A DNA stretch of 64,000 nucleotides from Streptomyces capillispiralis (GTDB lineage: Bacteria; Actinomycetota; Actinomycetes; Streptomycetales; Streptomycetaceae). The stretch spans positions 7,886,001 through 7,950,000 of the forward strand of contig NZ_VIWV01000001.1 of NCBI RefSeq assembly GCF_007829875.1, in the 5' to 3' direction. Below, in pieces: positions 49,009 through 58,125 of this stretch. Within the stretch, counting starts at the first letter, position 1; each line of letters begins with the position of its first letter. Both the position numbers and the translations under genes were made by a program. The notes below the pieces were generated by a model. The model searched no databases. It saw only the letters and a program-made list of their open reading frames with translations, and was not told the origin of the DNA.

Positions 49009-51126
49009 TCAGCTCCTGCGGTTGCCGCCGGTCAGGGCCTTGCCGGCCGGGATCCGGATGTCGTAGCCGCCGTCGAGGGCGGCGGTCCCGCCGGCGGGCA
49101 GCTCGAGCCGCCACACCCGGGTGCCCGGCACGTGGTCGTCCGGGCCGGCGCCGTCGTCGGGCGCCGTCCAGTCGGCCCGCTCCTCGATCCGGACGTCCGG
49201 GTCGGAGGTGACCGGCACCCGCTCGCGCACCTCCACCGGGACGGGCACCGGCAGCCGGTTGGCCAGCTCCACATGGACCTGGTGGTTCAGCACGGTGATG
49301 TGGTTGCGCAGCCCCGAGGCCGACTCGTGCAGGTTCGTCCGGCGGGTGACCGCGACGGCCTCGGCCGGCCCGAGCCCCACCCGGCACACCCCGCCCGGGG
49401 CGAGCGTGGGCAAGGAGGCGGTCAGCAGGAACGACCCGTCCACGGTGACGTCCACCGGACCGGCCAGCACGGCCCGGTCCGTGGCGTTGGAGAGGACGAG
49501 CGTCGCGTAGACGGTCTGCTCCACGGACGGGACGCACACGTACTCGGTGCGCAGACCGACCGGGATCTCCCCGACGGTGACGGTGTGCCAGGTGCCGTCC
49601 GAGGGCACGTCCGCGGGGGCGGCGGCGTCGAACCGGTGGTCGAAGGAACCAGCCGACTCGCGGGGCCGCACGGCGTGCCCGGGCAGGGGCAGCGCGGCCA
49701 CCCCTTCCGCGCGGCGGCGGTGCTCGGCGGTCACCGGGTCGGCGGACGCACCGGGGAACAGCCGGCCCCGGTGACCGTCCGGCTCGTCCGGGCCGCGCAG
49801 GACGAGCGCGGCGTAGTCGAGCGCGTCGCCGTTCGGCTGGAGCGGTCCGGCCGGCGGCGCGGACCCGGCCAGGGCCCCGGAGAGCGGGGGCGGTGCCGGT
49901 GCGGCCCGGCCGGGAGCCGCGGGGGCGGGTGCGGCGCCCGGCGCGGCGGGCCCGCCGCCGGTACGTGACCTGCCGCGCGGCCGGGGAGGGGCGGACGGCG
50001 CGGGGTCACCGCCGAAGGCCTGGGGGGAGGGGGCCGGCGGCCCACCGGGTACGGGCAGCGCGGCGGGGGCGCCGCCGTAGGCCGGCGGTGCGGCCGGCGG
50101 GGGCAGGGGAGCGGCCACGGGGGCGGACCGGGCGGCCCCGCCCACGAAGCCGGCCCCGGGCGGCACGGGCGCGGTGTACGTGCCGGGGCGGGGGCCCGCC
50201 GCGTCGTAACCGGCGAAGAGACCGGTCAGTCCGGCCGGGTGCGCACGCCAGCCCGACGGGGCGGGGGCGGGCTGGCCGCGCCCGATCCGGACGGAGCGCA
50301 GCCGTGGCAGGTCGGTGCGGCGACGCAGGTCGGCGGTGGCCAGGGCGATGCGCACGCCGGACCAGTCCTCGCCCGTGCGCTGCGCCACCGAAGCACGCAA
50401 CAACAGGCTCCCCTCGTCGTCCCCTTGACGGTAGGTCAGGTGATAGGCCGGCACCCAGACCGCGCCGGGCACCCCGTACTCGACCTCCACCTCGACCTCC
50501 GCGTCCCCCGCGCCGTCGAGGACCAGCACCGCACTCACCGAGGTCTCCACGCGGGCCGCCGGGGCATCGGTCGAGGCGCGGGCCAGTCGGTCCTCGCCGA
50601 TCGCGAGTTCGTGCTCGGCCCGGCGCAGGTCCTCCTCCAGCGCGCGGAGCCGGCCGTGCAATCCGGTCAGGCGCTCGTCGACGAAGTCGGTCAGCTCCAG
50701 CCACGCGTCCACCGGGGTCCGGCGGTGCGGGTCGTCCCGCCTGCGGGCCGGCGGCACCGGACGCAGCGCCTTGACCTCGTCGATCAGGCCCAGGTGCCGG
50801 TCCCGGCGGCCCTGCGCCGCCGCACGCTCGTCGCGCAGCCGCTCCACCTCGCGCAGCAGCGCGTCGGACGGGCCGTCCGCGCCGGACGGCTCGGCGCCGA
50901 CCTCCACCCGGGCCTCGGTGACGCGTAGCCCGGGAGCGCCGAGGACGCGCGCCCTGAGCGACCCCCGGTCCAGCGAGCGGGGCAGGCCCGTCACCCGCAC
51001 GCGCCCGTCCGCCGGCACAGTGCCCCGGGCGAGCCGGCGGCAGAGCGCGCCCTGCGCGTACACCACCACCGCGTCGAGTGCCGACGCCCACCCCTGGACC
51101 GTTCCCGTCGCCAATGTGCCCCCCAC
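49009..51126 (-). CDS. DUF4139/MuiA-family protein 2
   Basis: About 705 residues from a GTG at 51126; a TTG at 51114 has a better ribosome binding site (GGTGGGGGGC) and is an alternative. Same order as the downstream paralogue: N-terminal DUF4140-like domain (WASALDAVVVYAQGALCRRL), coiled coil (REVERLRDERAAAQGRRDRH and LRALEEDLRRAEHELA), DUF4139 beta domain (VWVPAYHLTYRQG, VRIALATADL), but with a 150-residue Pro/Ala/Gly insert (residues about 300-420) that is probably disordered. No export signal. Operon partner of DUF4139 protein 1; function unknown. Confidence 0.85.
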   Translation of the reverse strand: MGGTLATGTVQGWASALDAVVVYAQGALCRRLARGTVPADGRVRVTGLPRSLDRGSLRARVLGAPGLRVTEARVEVGAEPSGADGPSDALLREVERLRDERAAAQGRRDRHLGLIDEVKALRPVPPARRRDDPHRRTPVDAWLELTDFVDERLTGLHGRLRALEEDLRRAEHELAIGEDRLARASTDAPAARVETSVSAVLVLDGAGDAEVEVEVEYGVPGAVWVPAYHLTYRQGDDEGSLLLRASVAQRTGEDWSGVRIALATADLRRRTDLPRLRSVRIGRGQPAPAPSGWRAHPAGLTGLFAGYDAAGPRPGTYTAPVPPGAGFVGGAARSAPVAAPLPPPAAPPAYGGAPAALPVPGGPPAPSPQAFGGDPAPSAPPRPRGRSRTGGGPAAPGAAPAPAAPGRAAPAPPPLSGALAGSAPPAGPLQPNGDALDYAALVLRGPDEPDGHRGRLFPGASADPVTAEHRRRAEGVAALPLPGHAVRPRESAGSFDHRFDAAAPADVPSDGTWHTVTVGEIPVGLRTEYVCVPSVEQTVYATLVLSNATDRAVLAGPVDVTVDGSFLLTASLPTLAPGGVCRVGLGPAEAVAVTRRTNLHESASGLRNHITVLNHQVHVELANRLPVPVPVEVRERVPVTSDPDVRIEERADWTAPDDGAGPDDHVPGTRVWRLELPAGGTAALDGGYDIRIPAGKALTGGNRRS

Positions 51127-51199
51127 CGCAGCCGTGTCCGTGCCGAGCGAAGCCTATGCCGAAGCCCCGCCGGCCGGTCCATCGGCGGTGACGCCGGGA

Positions 51200-52432
51200 C
51201 TAACGGCGCGGTACGTCCCTGACGAACACGATGCCGTCGCTGTCCGCCAGGCGGGCCGGGTCGAGCGGGGCGTAACCGAACCACGGGGACACCCGGGGTG
51301 GGGGCGGCGTGTCACCGAGGACGGCGGCCAGCCGGCGGGCGTCGACGACACAGCGGTCCTCCGGGAGCGCGTACAGCATCCCCTCGACGCTGTCCGGGGG
51401 CGGCGTGTCCACTCCCTGGTGCCGGATCGTCCCGAGGGCCGTCGCCACGAAGGCGTACTCCGCGCCGAGCCGGGCGCTCACCAGCGCACCGGCGCCCCAC
51501 CACTCCAGCGGCATCCCGCCCATCCGCATCGTGCTCTTGCCCCGCTGCAGATGGGAGTTGTGGGCGTGGACCAGTACCGGGCCCCGGGCCGCCAGGGCGA
51601 GGAGGTTGTGGGCCATCATCTGGTCCCGCACGCCCGCCAGCCGGGTCAGACGGGCCGGTGAGGGGTCGGCCGTCCAGTAGTGGTAGCGCAGCAGGCCGGT
51701 CGCGGTGCGCGCGTACAGGCACGCTCGCTCCCAGTCCTCCCCCGGGGTGGCCCCGATCAGGTGCGGTGTCTGTTCGTCGAGCAGCGCCGCCAGTTCGCCG
51801 GCGAGCAGCCGCAGCCGACCCGCCTCGGCGGACCGGCCCACGGACCGGGCCGGGTCCCGCATCGCGGCGGGATCGCTCCACCGTTCGTCGGCGCCGAGCA
51901 GGCCGTCGAGGGTGTCCGCGGTGCAGGGGAGCAGGTCCGCGTCCACCCGCGCCGCGAGGTAGCCGTGCAGCGCGGTGAGGGCCTGCCGCGGACTCGCGGC
52001 GCCGGTGATCTCCAGCGGGCCGTCGAAACCGGCGAAGCGGAGCCGTTCGGACGCGGGCCGGCCGTCGTTGTGGGCGCGCATCCAGCGCACCAGCTCGCGG
52101 TTGGCCGCGGAGGCGCCCCAGCCGTGGCTGATGCCGTGCTCCACGACCTCGTCGAGCGTGCCCGTGCCCGAGGTGACGTGGTCGTCCACGGCCAGGCCCT
52201 TCAGACAGTCGCTCTCGATCGCGACCGTCACGTAACCCTCCTGCTCGACGAGTTGCCGGAAGAGCTCGTTGCGCAGGTCGAGCAGGGCGTCCTCGCCGTG
52301 GGTCGGCTCGCCCAGGGCGAGCAGCCGGGGCCGGCCCGGCAGCAGCCCCATGACGGCGGTGGCCTCGACGGCACGGACGGTGTCCTCGATGTCGGGAGCG
52401 GCAGGGGCGGTGTCCTGGAAGTCAGCAACCAT
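51200..52432 (-). CDS. Erythromycin-esterase-family protein
   Basis: 410 residues from the ATG at 52432. Erythromycin esterase (Ere-like) fold with LLALGEPTHGEDALLDLRNELFRQLVEQEG (EPTHG containing the catalytic His), AIESDCLKGLAVDDHV, and PVLVHAHNSHLQRGKSTM. Cytoplasmic enzymes of this family cleave the macrolactone ring, but most chromosomal homologues have unknown activity. It is divergent from a double-MerR regulator with a 69-base gap containing a dyad, so it may be induced by the regulator's ligand. Confidence 0.9.
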   Translation of the reverse strand: MVADFQDTAPAAPDIEDTVRAVEATAVMGLLPGRPRLLALGEPTHGEDALLDLRNELFRQLVEQEGYVTVAIESDCLKGLAVDDHVTSGTGTLDEVVEHGISHGWGASAANRELVRWMRAHNDGRPASERLRFAGFDGPLEITGAASPRQALTALHGYLAARVDADLLPCTADTLDGLLGADERWSDPAAMRDPARSVGRSAEAGRLRLLAGELAALLDEQTPHLIGATPGEDWERACLYARTATGLLRYHYWTADPSPARLTRLAGVRDQMMAHNLLALAARGPVLVHAHNSHLQRGKSTMRMGGMPLEWWGAGALVSARLGAEYAFVATALGTIRHQGVDTPPPDSVEGMLYALPEDRCVVDARRLAAVLGDTPPPPRVSPWFGYAPLDPARLADSDGIVFVRDVPRR

Positions 52433-52437
52433 GGCCT

Positions 52438-52451
52438 CAACGGTATCGTTG
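52438..52451. promoter_or_regulatory. Dyad between the esterase-like gene and the double-MerR regulator
   Basis: CAACGGTATCGTTG: CAACG and CGTTG around a four-base centre. It is 6-19 bases upstream of the esterase start codon on the minus strand and 51-64 bases upstream of the regulator start. Confidence 0.4.
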
Positions 52452-52501
52452 AACCTTCGGTGGAGACTTTCACGGAAATGCTCCGCGCTATCCTCGGCTT
52501 C

Positions 52502-53272
52502 ATGGGGAGAGACCTTCAAAGCGGTGAGCGGCTGCGGCCGGTCGACCTGGCGCGCGGGCACGGCCTGTCCACCCAGGCGGTCAGGAACTACGAGGAGGCC
52601 GGCATCCTCCCGGCCGCCGATCGCACCCCCCACGGCTACCGCACCTACACGCCGCTGCACGCACGGGCCCTGCGCACGTTCCTCGCCCTGGTCCCCGGCC
52701 ACGGCCACCGGACGGCGACGTCGATCATGCGGGCGGTGAACGAGGGCGCGGCCGACGAGGCGTTCCGGCTCATCGACGAGAGCCACGCCCAACTCCTCGA
52801 AGACCGGCGGACCCTGCGGGCCGTGGAGGGCGCCCTGAAGGACCTGGGGCCCACCACGGCCTCCGAGCCCACCACCGCGCCCCATCCCGCCGCGCCGTCC
52901 GGGCCGGGCGTGCCGTCCGGGCCGGGCGGCACCACCTTCATCGGGCCGCTGGCGGGGAGACTCGGCATCCGGCCCGCCACGCTGCGCAAGTGGGAGCGCG
53001 CCGGGCTGGTGCGCCCGCGCCGGGATGCGAGGACCGGGTACCGCGTCTACGACGAGGCCGACGTCCGGGACGCCCGGCTCGCCCACCAACTCCGGCGCGG
53101 CGGCTACCTGTTGGAGCAGATCGCTCCGTTGATCGACCAGGTGCGGGCGGCCGGCGGGCTGGAACCGCTCGAGGCCGCGCTCCACGACTGGCACGGCCGG
53201 CTGGCCGCCCGCGGGCGGGCGCTGCTGAGCGGGGCCGCGGAGCTGGAGGCGTACCTCCGCGACCGCGGATGA
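52502..53272 (+). CDS. Regulator with two MerR-type HTH domains (TioE-like)
   Basis: 256 residues from the ATG at 52502; an ATG 24 bases earlier (52478) is possible. First winged HTH: LRPVDLARGHGLSTQAVRNYEEAGILP ... YRTYTPLHARALRTF, then a short helical stretch, a Pro/Ser/Gly linker (residues 120-142) and a second MerR-type HTH: GPLAGRLGIRPATLRKWERAGLVRP ... GYRVYDEADVRDARL, then a helix. Two DNA-binding domains in one chain are unusual for MerR. It resembles TioE-type regulators. Divergent from the esterase-like gene, which it probably controls. Confidence 0.88.
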   Translation: MGRDLQSGERLRPVDLARGHGLSTQAVRNYEEAGILPAADRTPHGYRTYTPLHARALRTFLALVPGHGHRTATSIMRAVNEGAADEAFRLIDESHAQLLEDRRTLRAVEGALKDLGPTTASEPTTAPHPAAPSGPGVPSGPGGTTFIGPLAGRLGIRPATLRKWERAGLVRPRRDARTGYRVYDEADVRDARLAHQLRRGGYLLEQIAPLIDQVRAAGGLEPLEAALHDWHGRLAARGRALLSGAAELEAYLRDRG

Positions 53273-53310
53273 CCCGCCCGCCGCCGGGCGCGAACCCCGG
53301 ACCCCGCCGC

Positions 53311-53335
53311 CGGCCGGTGCCCGGATCACCGGCCG
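53311..53335. terminator. Hairpin between convergent genes
   Basis: CGGCCGGTG (53311-53319) pairs with CACCGGCCG (53327-53335), seven-base loop. It lies between the ends of the double-MerR gene and the MMPL gene. Confidence 0.7.
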
Positions 53336-53348
53336 CGCGACGCGGCCC

Positions 53349-55466
53349 TCACCCGCCCGTGTGCGGCTTCGCCGTCGGCGCCGGTCCGGAGTCCCCCGCG
53401 GCCGGCGAGCTGGGCCACCAGGCCCGCGGGCCGAGGTCGATCACCAGCGCGGGCACCAGCAGCGAGCGGACCACGAGGGTGTCGAGCAGGACGCCGAACG
53501 CCACGATGAACGCGATCTGCACCAGGAAGGCCAGGGGGATGACCATCAGCGCCGCGAACGTGGCGGCGAGCACGACGCCGGCCGAGGTGATCACGCCTCC
53601 GGTGGTGGTCAGCCCGCGCAGGACGCCCCGGCGGCTGCCGTGGGTGAGCGCTTCCTCCCGGACCCGGGACATCAGGAAGATGTTGTAGTCGACGCCCAGC
53701 GCCACGAGGAACACGAAGCCGTACAGCGGCACCGAGGCGTCGGTCCCGCTGAAGCCGAGCAGGTGCTCGAAGACGAGCACCGACACCCCGAGCGTCGCCA
53801 GGAAGTTCAGCGCCACGGTCGCCACCAGCAGCACCGGGACCAGCACGGAGCGCAGCAGCAGCACCAGGATCAGCAGGATGATGGCCAGCACCAGCGGCAC
53901 GATGAGGGTGCGGTCGCGCGCCGCGGTCTGCTGGGTGTCGTACTGCTGCGCCGTGTACCCGCCGACCAGCGCCCGCGCGCCGGACACCGCGTGCACGTTG
54001 TCCCGCAGCCGCTCGACGGTGGCCTTGGCGGCGTCGCTGTCGGCGGCGGACTCCAGCGTGGCGTCGATGCGGACGCGGCCGTCGACGACGAGCGGCGCAC
54101 CGGCTCCCGGCCGTCCCGACGCGGAGACGGTACCGGCGGCGGCCACCCCTTCGGTCTCCCGCGCGGCACGGGTCACCTCGGCCGCGCGGCCGGCATCGGC
54201 GATGATCACGGCGGGGTTGCCGGAGCCGCCGGGGAAGTGCCGGCCGAGCGTCTCCTGCGCGCTCACCGAGGGCGCGTCACCCACGAAGATCTCGTCGAGC
54301 GGCACGCCCTTGGCGGACAGCGACGGGGAGAACGCCGCGAACACCGCCAGGACCAGCGCGGTCAGCACCCACGTCCTGCGGGGACGCCGGTCCACCGTCG
54401 CGGCGACACGACGCCAGACGCCGTGTCCCTCCACGGAGGCGTCCGAGGACTTCGGCCGGGAGGGCCAGTACGCCGCACGGCCCAGCAGCGCCAGCGCGGC
54501 CGGCAGGAAGGTGAGCGTGGAGAGGACCGCGCACACGATGCCGATCGCACCGACCGGCCCGAGGGCGCGGTTGTTCGTGAGGTCGCTGGCCAGCAGGACC
54601 AGCAGCCCGAGCGCCACGGTGGCGGCGCTGGCGATGATGGCGCCGAACGAACGGCGCACCGCGGCGAGCGCCGCCGCGGCCCGGTCCGCGCCGAGGGCGA
54701 TCTCCTCGCGGAAGCGGGCGGCCACCAGCAGCGCGTAGTCCGTGGCGGCACCGATCACCAGGATGGAGAGGATGCCCTGCACCTGGCCGTCCACCCGGAC
54801 GACGTCCCGGTCCGCCAGGGCGTAGACGACGGCGCACGCCAGGCCCAGGGCGAACACGGAGCCGAGGATGATGAGGAAGGGCAGCAGGACGCTGCGGTAG
54901 ACGAGCAGCAGGATCAGCAGCACGGCCCCGAGCGCCACGCCCAGCAGCAGCCCGTCGATGCCCGAGAACGCGTCGGACAGGTCGGCCTGGCTCGCCGCCG
55001 GGCCGGCGATCAGGGCCGTCGTGCCGGGGACGCCGTCCGCCGCGCGACGCACCTCGTCCAGCACCGTGGGCAGTTCGTCGCCGAGACCGGGCTGCAACCG
55101 GACGACGGCCTGCAGGGCGAGACGGTCGTCGGAGACCAGCGCGGCCGACGGACGGCCGACGACCCCGGGCTGTCCGGCGAGGGCCTCCACGGCACGGGTG
55201 GCCGCGGTCCGCTGCGCCTGGGTGACCGGCTCCCCGTCGGTCGTCCAGACGACGATGGCGGGCAGGGCGTCGGACCGGGCGAACGCCTCACCGGCTTCGA
55301 GAGCCCGGGTGGACTCGGCGCTCCGCGGCAGGAACGCCGCCTGGTCGTTCGTGGCCACTTCGCCCAGCTTGCCCGCGTACGGGCCGAGCGTGCCCCCGAT
55401 GCCCAACCAGGCGAGCAGCAGGACGACAGGGATGAGCCACCGGGCCGAGCGCGGTGTGATCTTCAC
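53349..55466 (-). CDS. MMPL-family (RND-like) exporter
   Basis: 705 residues from a GTG at 55466 after GAGGA. Twelve membrane segments in two repeats with large external loops after segments 1 and 7 (for example, the TNDQAAFLPRSAESTRALEAG loop and the VPLDEIFVGDAPSVSAQETLG loop). Motif DYALLVAARFREE and DYNIFLMSRVREE carry the Asp-Tyr pairs of the proton-relay segments 4 and 10. It exports lipids, siderophores or hydrophobic drugs. Divergent from a MarR gene whose dyad covers the shared promoter. Confidence 0.93.
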   Translation of the reverse strand: MKITPRSARWLIPVVLLLAWLGIGGTLGPYAGKLGEVATNDQAAFLPRSAESTRALEAGEAFARSDALPAIVVWTTDGEPVTQAQRTAATRAVEALAGQPGVVGRPSAALVSDDRLALQAVVRLQPGLGDELPTVLDEVRRAADGVPGTTALIAGPAASQADLSDAFSGIDGLLLGVALGAVLLILLLVYRSVLLPFLIILGSVFALGLACAVVYALADRDVVRVDGQVQGILSILVIGAATDYALLVAARFREEIALGADRAAAALAAVRRSFGAIIASAATVALGLLVLLASDLTNNRALGPVGAIGIVCAVLSTLTFLPAALALLGRAAYWPSRPKSSDASVEGHGVWRRVAATVDRRPRRTWVLTALVLAVFAAFSPSLSAKGVPLDEIFVGDAPSVSAQETLGRHFPGGSGNPAVIIADAGRAAEVTRAARETEGVAAAGTVSASGRPGAGAPLVVDGRVRIDATLESAADSDAAKATVERLRDNVHAVSGARALVGGYTAQQYDTQQTAARDRTLIVPLVLAIILLILVLLLRSVLVPVLLVATVALNFLATLGVSVLVFEHLLGFSGTDASVPLYGFVFLVALGVDYNIFLMSRVREEALTHGSRRGVLRGLTTTGGVITSAGVVLAATFAALMVIPLAFLVQIAFIVAFGVLLDTLVVRSLLVPALVIDLGPRAWWPSSPAAGDSGPAPTAKPHTGG

Positions 55467-55506
55467 GTGATTCCTCGGGTGGTGTCGACAGGTGTCACCA
55501 AGATGT

Positions 55507-55552
55507 CTCAGTTATCGACTATCTCAATGATTGAGTTAAACCTATACTGAGG
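55507..55552. promoter_or_regulatory. Nested dyads in the MMPL-MarR control region
   Basis: CTCAATGATTGAG (55523-55535) is a perfect 13-base dyad around G. It is flanked by CTCAGT (55507-55512) and ACTGAG (55547-55552), a second inverted pair. The whole block covers the putative -10 of marR (TATACT, 55543-55548) and is likely the MarR binding site. Confidence 0.6.
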
Positions 55553-55554
55553 GA
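55543..55554 (+). promoter_or_regulatory. Leaderless promoter of the MarR gene
   Basis: TATACT is followed after six bases (GAGGGA) by the ATG at 55555, so the transcript should begin at or within a base or two of the start codon. GAGGGA is too close to the ATG to act as a ribosome binding site. Confidence 0.55.
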
Positions 55555-56043
55555 ATGAGCGGTACCGACGGCCCTTCGCCTTCCCTTCCCGCGGACGACC
55601 TCACCGGGTTGCAGTCCTTCGCGGTCCTGCTGCGCCGGATGAACGGCGAGTTCAACCGCATAGCCCAGGAATTCGCCCAGGCGCAGGGGCTGCACCTCAC
55701 GGATGTGCTCGCCCTGATCGCGCTGCTGGACGCCGATGCCGCGGACGGCCCCATGACCCCCGGACGGCTGCGCAAGCAGCTCCAGCTCACCTCCGGCGCC
55801 GTGACCGCGTGCATCGACCGGCTGGAGAAGGCGGGCCACATCCGGCGCGTCCGGGCGCTCGACGACCGCCGCGTGGTGCACCTGCACTACGCGGAGGCCG
55901 GCCGGCAGGTCGCCCGGGAGTACTTCAGGCCGCTGGCCCACGGCACCGCGGCGGCGCGCGACCGCTTCACCCGGGACGAACTGGCGGTGGTCGCGCGCTT
56001 CCTCACCGAGATGAACGGGGAGCTGGGGCGCCTCGGCCGCTGA
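55555..56043 (+). CDS. MarR-family repressor
   Basis: 162 residues. Winged HTH: GLHLTDVLALIALLDADAADGPMTPGRLRKQLQLTSGAVTACIDRLEKAGHIRRVRALDDRRVVHL, flanked by helices for dimerisation. It probably represses itself and the divergent MMPL exporter; the effector is unknown. AT-rich dyads lie in the 88-base intergenic region. The rest of the operon ends at a GC-rich stretch before the GH5 gene. Confidence 0.93.
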   Translation: MSGTDGPSPSLPADDLTGLQSFAVLLRRMNGEFNRIAQEFAQAQGLHLTDVLALIALLDADAADGPMTPGRLRKQLQLTSGAVTACIDRLEKAGHIRRVRALDDRRVVHLHYAEAGRQVAREYFRPLAHGTAAARDRFTRDELAVVARFLTEMNGELGRLGR

Positions 56044-56157
56044 AGGGGCCCTGCCCGACGGGCGGCCGTCCGCTCGCGGCGCGCGGGCCGGGCCCCGGCC
56101 GCCGCGGGTCTCCAGGTCTGGACCACCTCGGCACGCCTGGCGCATCATGACGATGTC

Positions 56158-58125
56158 ATGACAACCGCTGGCGGAGGGACGTCCGGAATGCCGACGATGC
56201 GCGCCGCACGGATCATCTCGGTCCTGACCGCTCTCCTCCTGCCGGCGCTCGCGGCGCCCGCTCCCGCGGCGGCGGTCCCGGACGGGACCGTCTCCGGCGT
56301 GGAGTCCGCCGCCGTCTCCGCGGCCGCCGACTGGAGTCCGCCGCTCAGCACGCGCGGCCGCTGGATCGTCGACGCCGACGGCGACCGGTTCAAGCTGCGG
56401 TCCGGCAACTGGCACGGAGCCAGCGGCACCTGGACCGGCACCGGCAGCCCGGACGAGGACGCCCGTCACCACGCGGGGGAGAACTCCGGCCGGATCCCGC
56501 TCGGCCTCGACAGGGCCCCCATGGCCGAGATCATCGCCGGTTTCGAGGAGATCGGCATCAACAGCGTCCGGCTGCCCTTCTCCAACGAGATGATCCACGA
56601 CACCCGCCCCGTCACGGACGACGCCGTCGCCGCCAACCCCGCCCTGAGAGGCTCGACCCCGCTCCAGGTGTACGACGCCGTGGTCCGCGAACTCACCGGA
56701 GCCGGCCTCGCGGTGATCCTCAACAACCACACCAACACCACCCGTTGGTGCTGCGGGGTCGACGGCAACGAACGCTGGAACGCGAGCCGGTCCACCGGGG
56801 CCTGGGAGAACGACTGGCTGTTCATGGCCCGCCGCTACCGGGACAACGGGCGCGTCGTGGGCGCGGACCTCTACAACGAGGTCCGCCGCGACGTCTGGGA
56901 CGACCCCAACTGGGGCCTCGGCGACGACCACGACTGGTTCGCCGCCTCCCAGCGCGTCGGCGACCGCATCCTGACGGAGGCCAACCCCGACCTCCTCGTC
57001 ATCGTCGAGGGCATCAACTGGACCGGTATCCCCGTCGACGGGTTCCCGCACGGGCGCCCCACCCTGGAGCCCGTACGCCACCTCTCGCACACCCTCGTCG
57101 ACTCGGGCAAACTCGTGTACTCCGCCCACTTCTACGGCTACACCGGCCCGCGTCACAGCGGCGCCACCGGAATCGGCGAGACCACCGACCCCCGTTACCA
57201 GGACCTCACCCCGGCCGAACTGACCGACGTCCTGGACCGCCAGGCCTTCTTCGTCACCGCCGAGCCGGACCGGCACTTCACCGCCCCCGTCTGGATCAGC
57301 GAGTTCGGGGTCGGCGGCCGGGGCGAGACGGGCGCCGCGCAGCGCGCCTGGTTCGAGCGCTTCGTCGACCATCTGGTCCGTACGGACGCCGACTTCGCGT
57401 ACTGGCCGCTCGTCGGCTGGCACGAGAACGGCCGCGGCAACGGCTGGGCGCTGCTGCACTGGGACGCCGCGGGCCACCGCATGGGGCCCTACGACGGCGA
57501 CGACTGGCGGGCCGGGGCCTGGACCCGACTGGTGGAGGCCACCGGACGCGCCGGCCGGGTCGCCCCCGTGGCCGACTGGTCGATGCTGAGCCCCGACCAC
57601 GCCGACTTCGTCGCCTCGCGCCGCATGCGCGCGCTGCCCGACTGGGACCCCGGCGCGCGCAAGGCCGTATGTCCCGACGGGCAGCGGCTCGTGGGCCTCG
57701 GCCACACCGGCAACCGGGGCCTGTGCTCCGACGTGACGGCCGGGCCCCTGGGGGACCCGTCCGGCGGGCACGAGGTGGTCAGGGACGAACGGCACGTCCC
57801 GCCGGGCGGTGACTGGGCGTCGGGCCACACCAAACTCCAGTGCCCCGACGGCCACTTCCTCACCGGCTACGGCGTGCGCGGTGCCGCCGTCTCCTCCGCT
57901 CTGTGCGCGAAGGCCCCACCCGGCGGGATCACCGGCACGAGCGGCCGTACGGTCTGGTTCGACCGGAGCGACAACCGGGGCGCCGGGCCGAAGGGCGGCG
58001 ACTTCGCCCACGGGCACTACAAGGGCCAGTGCGCGGACGACGAGTACGCCGCCGGGATCGCCTACACCGGCCGCATCGGATCCCGGGGGACCCCGGACGC
58101 GCTGTACTGCCGCACGCTCACCTGA
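56158..58125 (+). CDS. Secreted GH5-type glycosidase with C-terminal Cys-rich repeats
   Basis: 655 residues; the ATG at 56158 or a later ATG (MPTMRAARII) could be used. A signal peptide ends near residue 45. Catalytic domain (about residues 60-480): acid/base in GADLYNEVRRDVWDD near residue 240 and nucleophile in VWISEFGVGG near residue 382, typical GH5 clan A. The last 155 residues hold three repeats of CPDG-x5-G-x-G (CPDGQRLVGLGHTG, CPDGHFLTGYGVRG, CADDEYAAGIAYTG), each with a second Cys, which I do not recognise as a known CBM. Substrate is probably a beta-glucan; subfamily uncertain. Confidence 0.88.
   Translation: MTTAGGGTSGMPTMRAARIISVLTALLLPALAAPAPAAAVPDGTVSGVESAAVSAAADWSPPLSTRGRWIVDADGDRFKLRSGNWHGASGTWTGTGSPDEDARHHAGENSGRIPLGLDRAPMAEIIAGFEEIGINSVRLPFSNEMIHDTRPVTDDAVAANPALRGSTPLQVYDAVVRELTGAGLAVILNNHTNTTRWCCGVDGNERWNASRSTGAWENDWLFMARRYRDNGRVVGADLYNEVRRDVWDDPNWGLGDDHDWFAASQRVGDRILTEANPDLLVIVEGINWTGIPVDGFPHGRPTLEPVRHLSHTLVDSGKLVYSAHFYGYTGPRHSGATGIGETTDPRYQDLTPAELTDVLDRQAFFVTAEPDRHFTAPVWISEFGVGGRGETGAAQRAWFERFVDHLVRTDADFAYWPLVGWHENGRGNGWALLHWDAAGHRMGPYDGDDWRAGAWTRLVEATGRAGRVAPVADWSMLSPDHADFVASRRMRALPDWDPGARKAVCPDGQRLVGLGHTGNRGLCSDVTAGPLGDPSGGHEVVRDERHVPPGGDWASGHTKLQCPDGHFLTGYGVRGAAVSSALCAKAPPGGITGTSGRTVWFDRSDNRGAGPKGGDFAHGHYKGQCADDEYAAGIAYTGRIGSRGTPDALYCRTLT

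Noticed and set aside
56153..56162. TGTCATGACA palindrome overlapping the GH5 start codon
   Set aside because: Ten bases with an ATG in the centre; too short to call an operator without other support.
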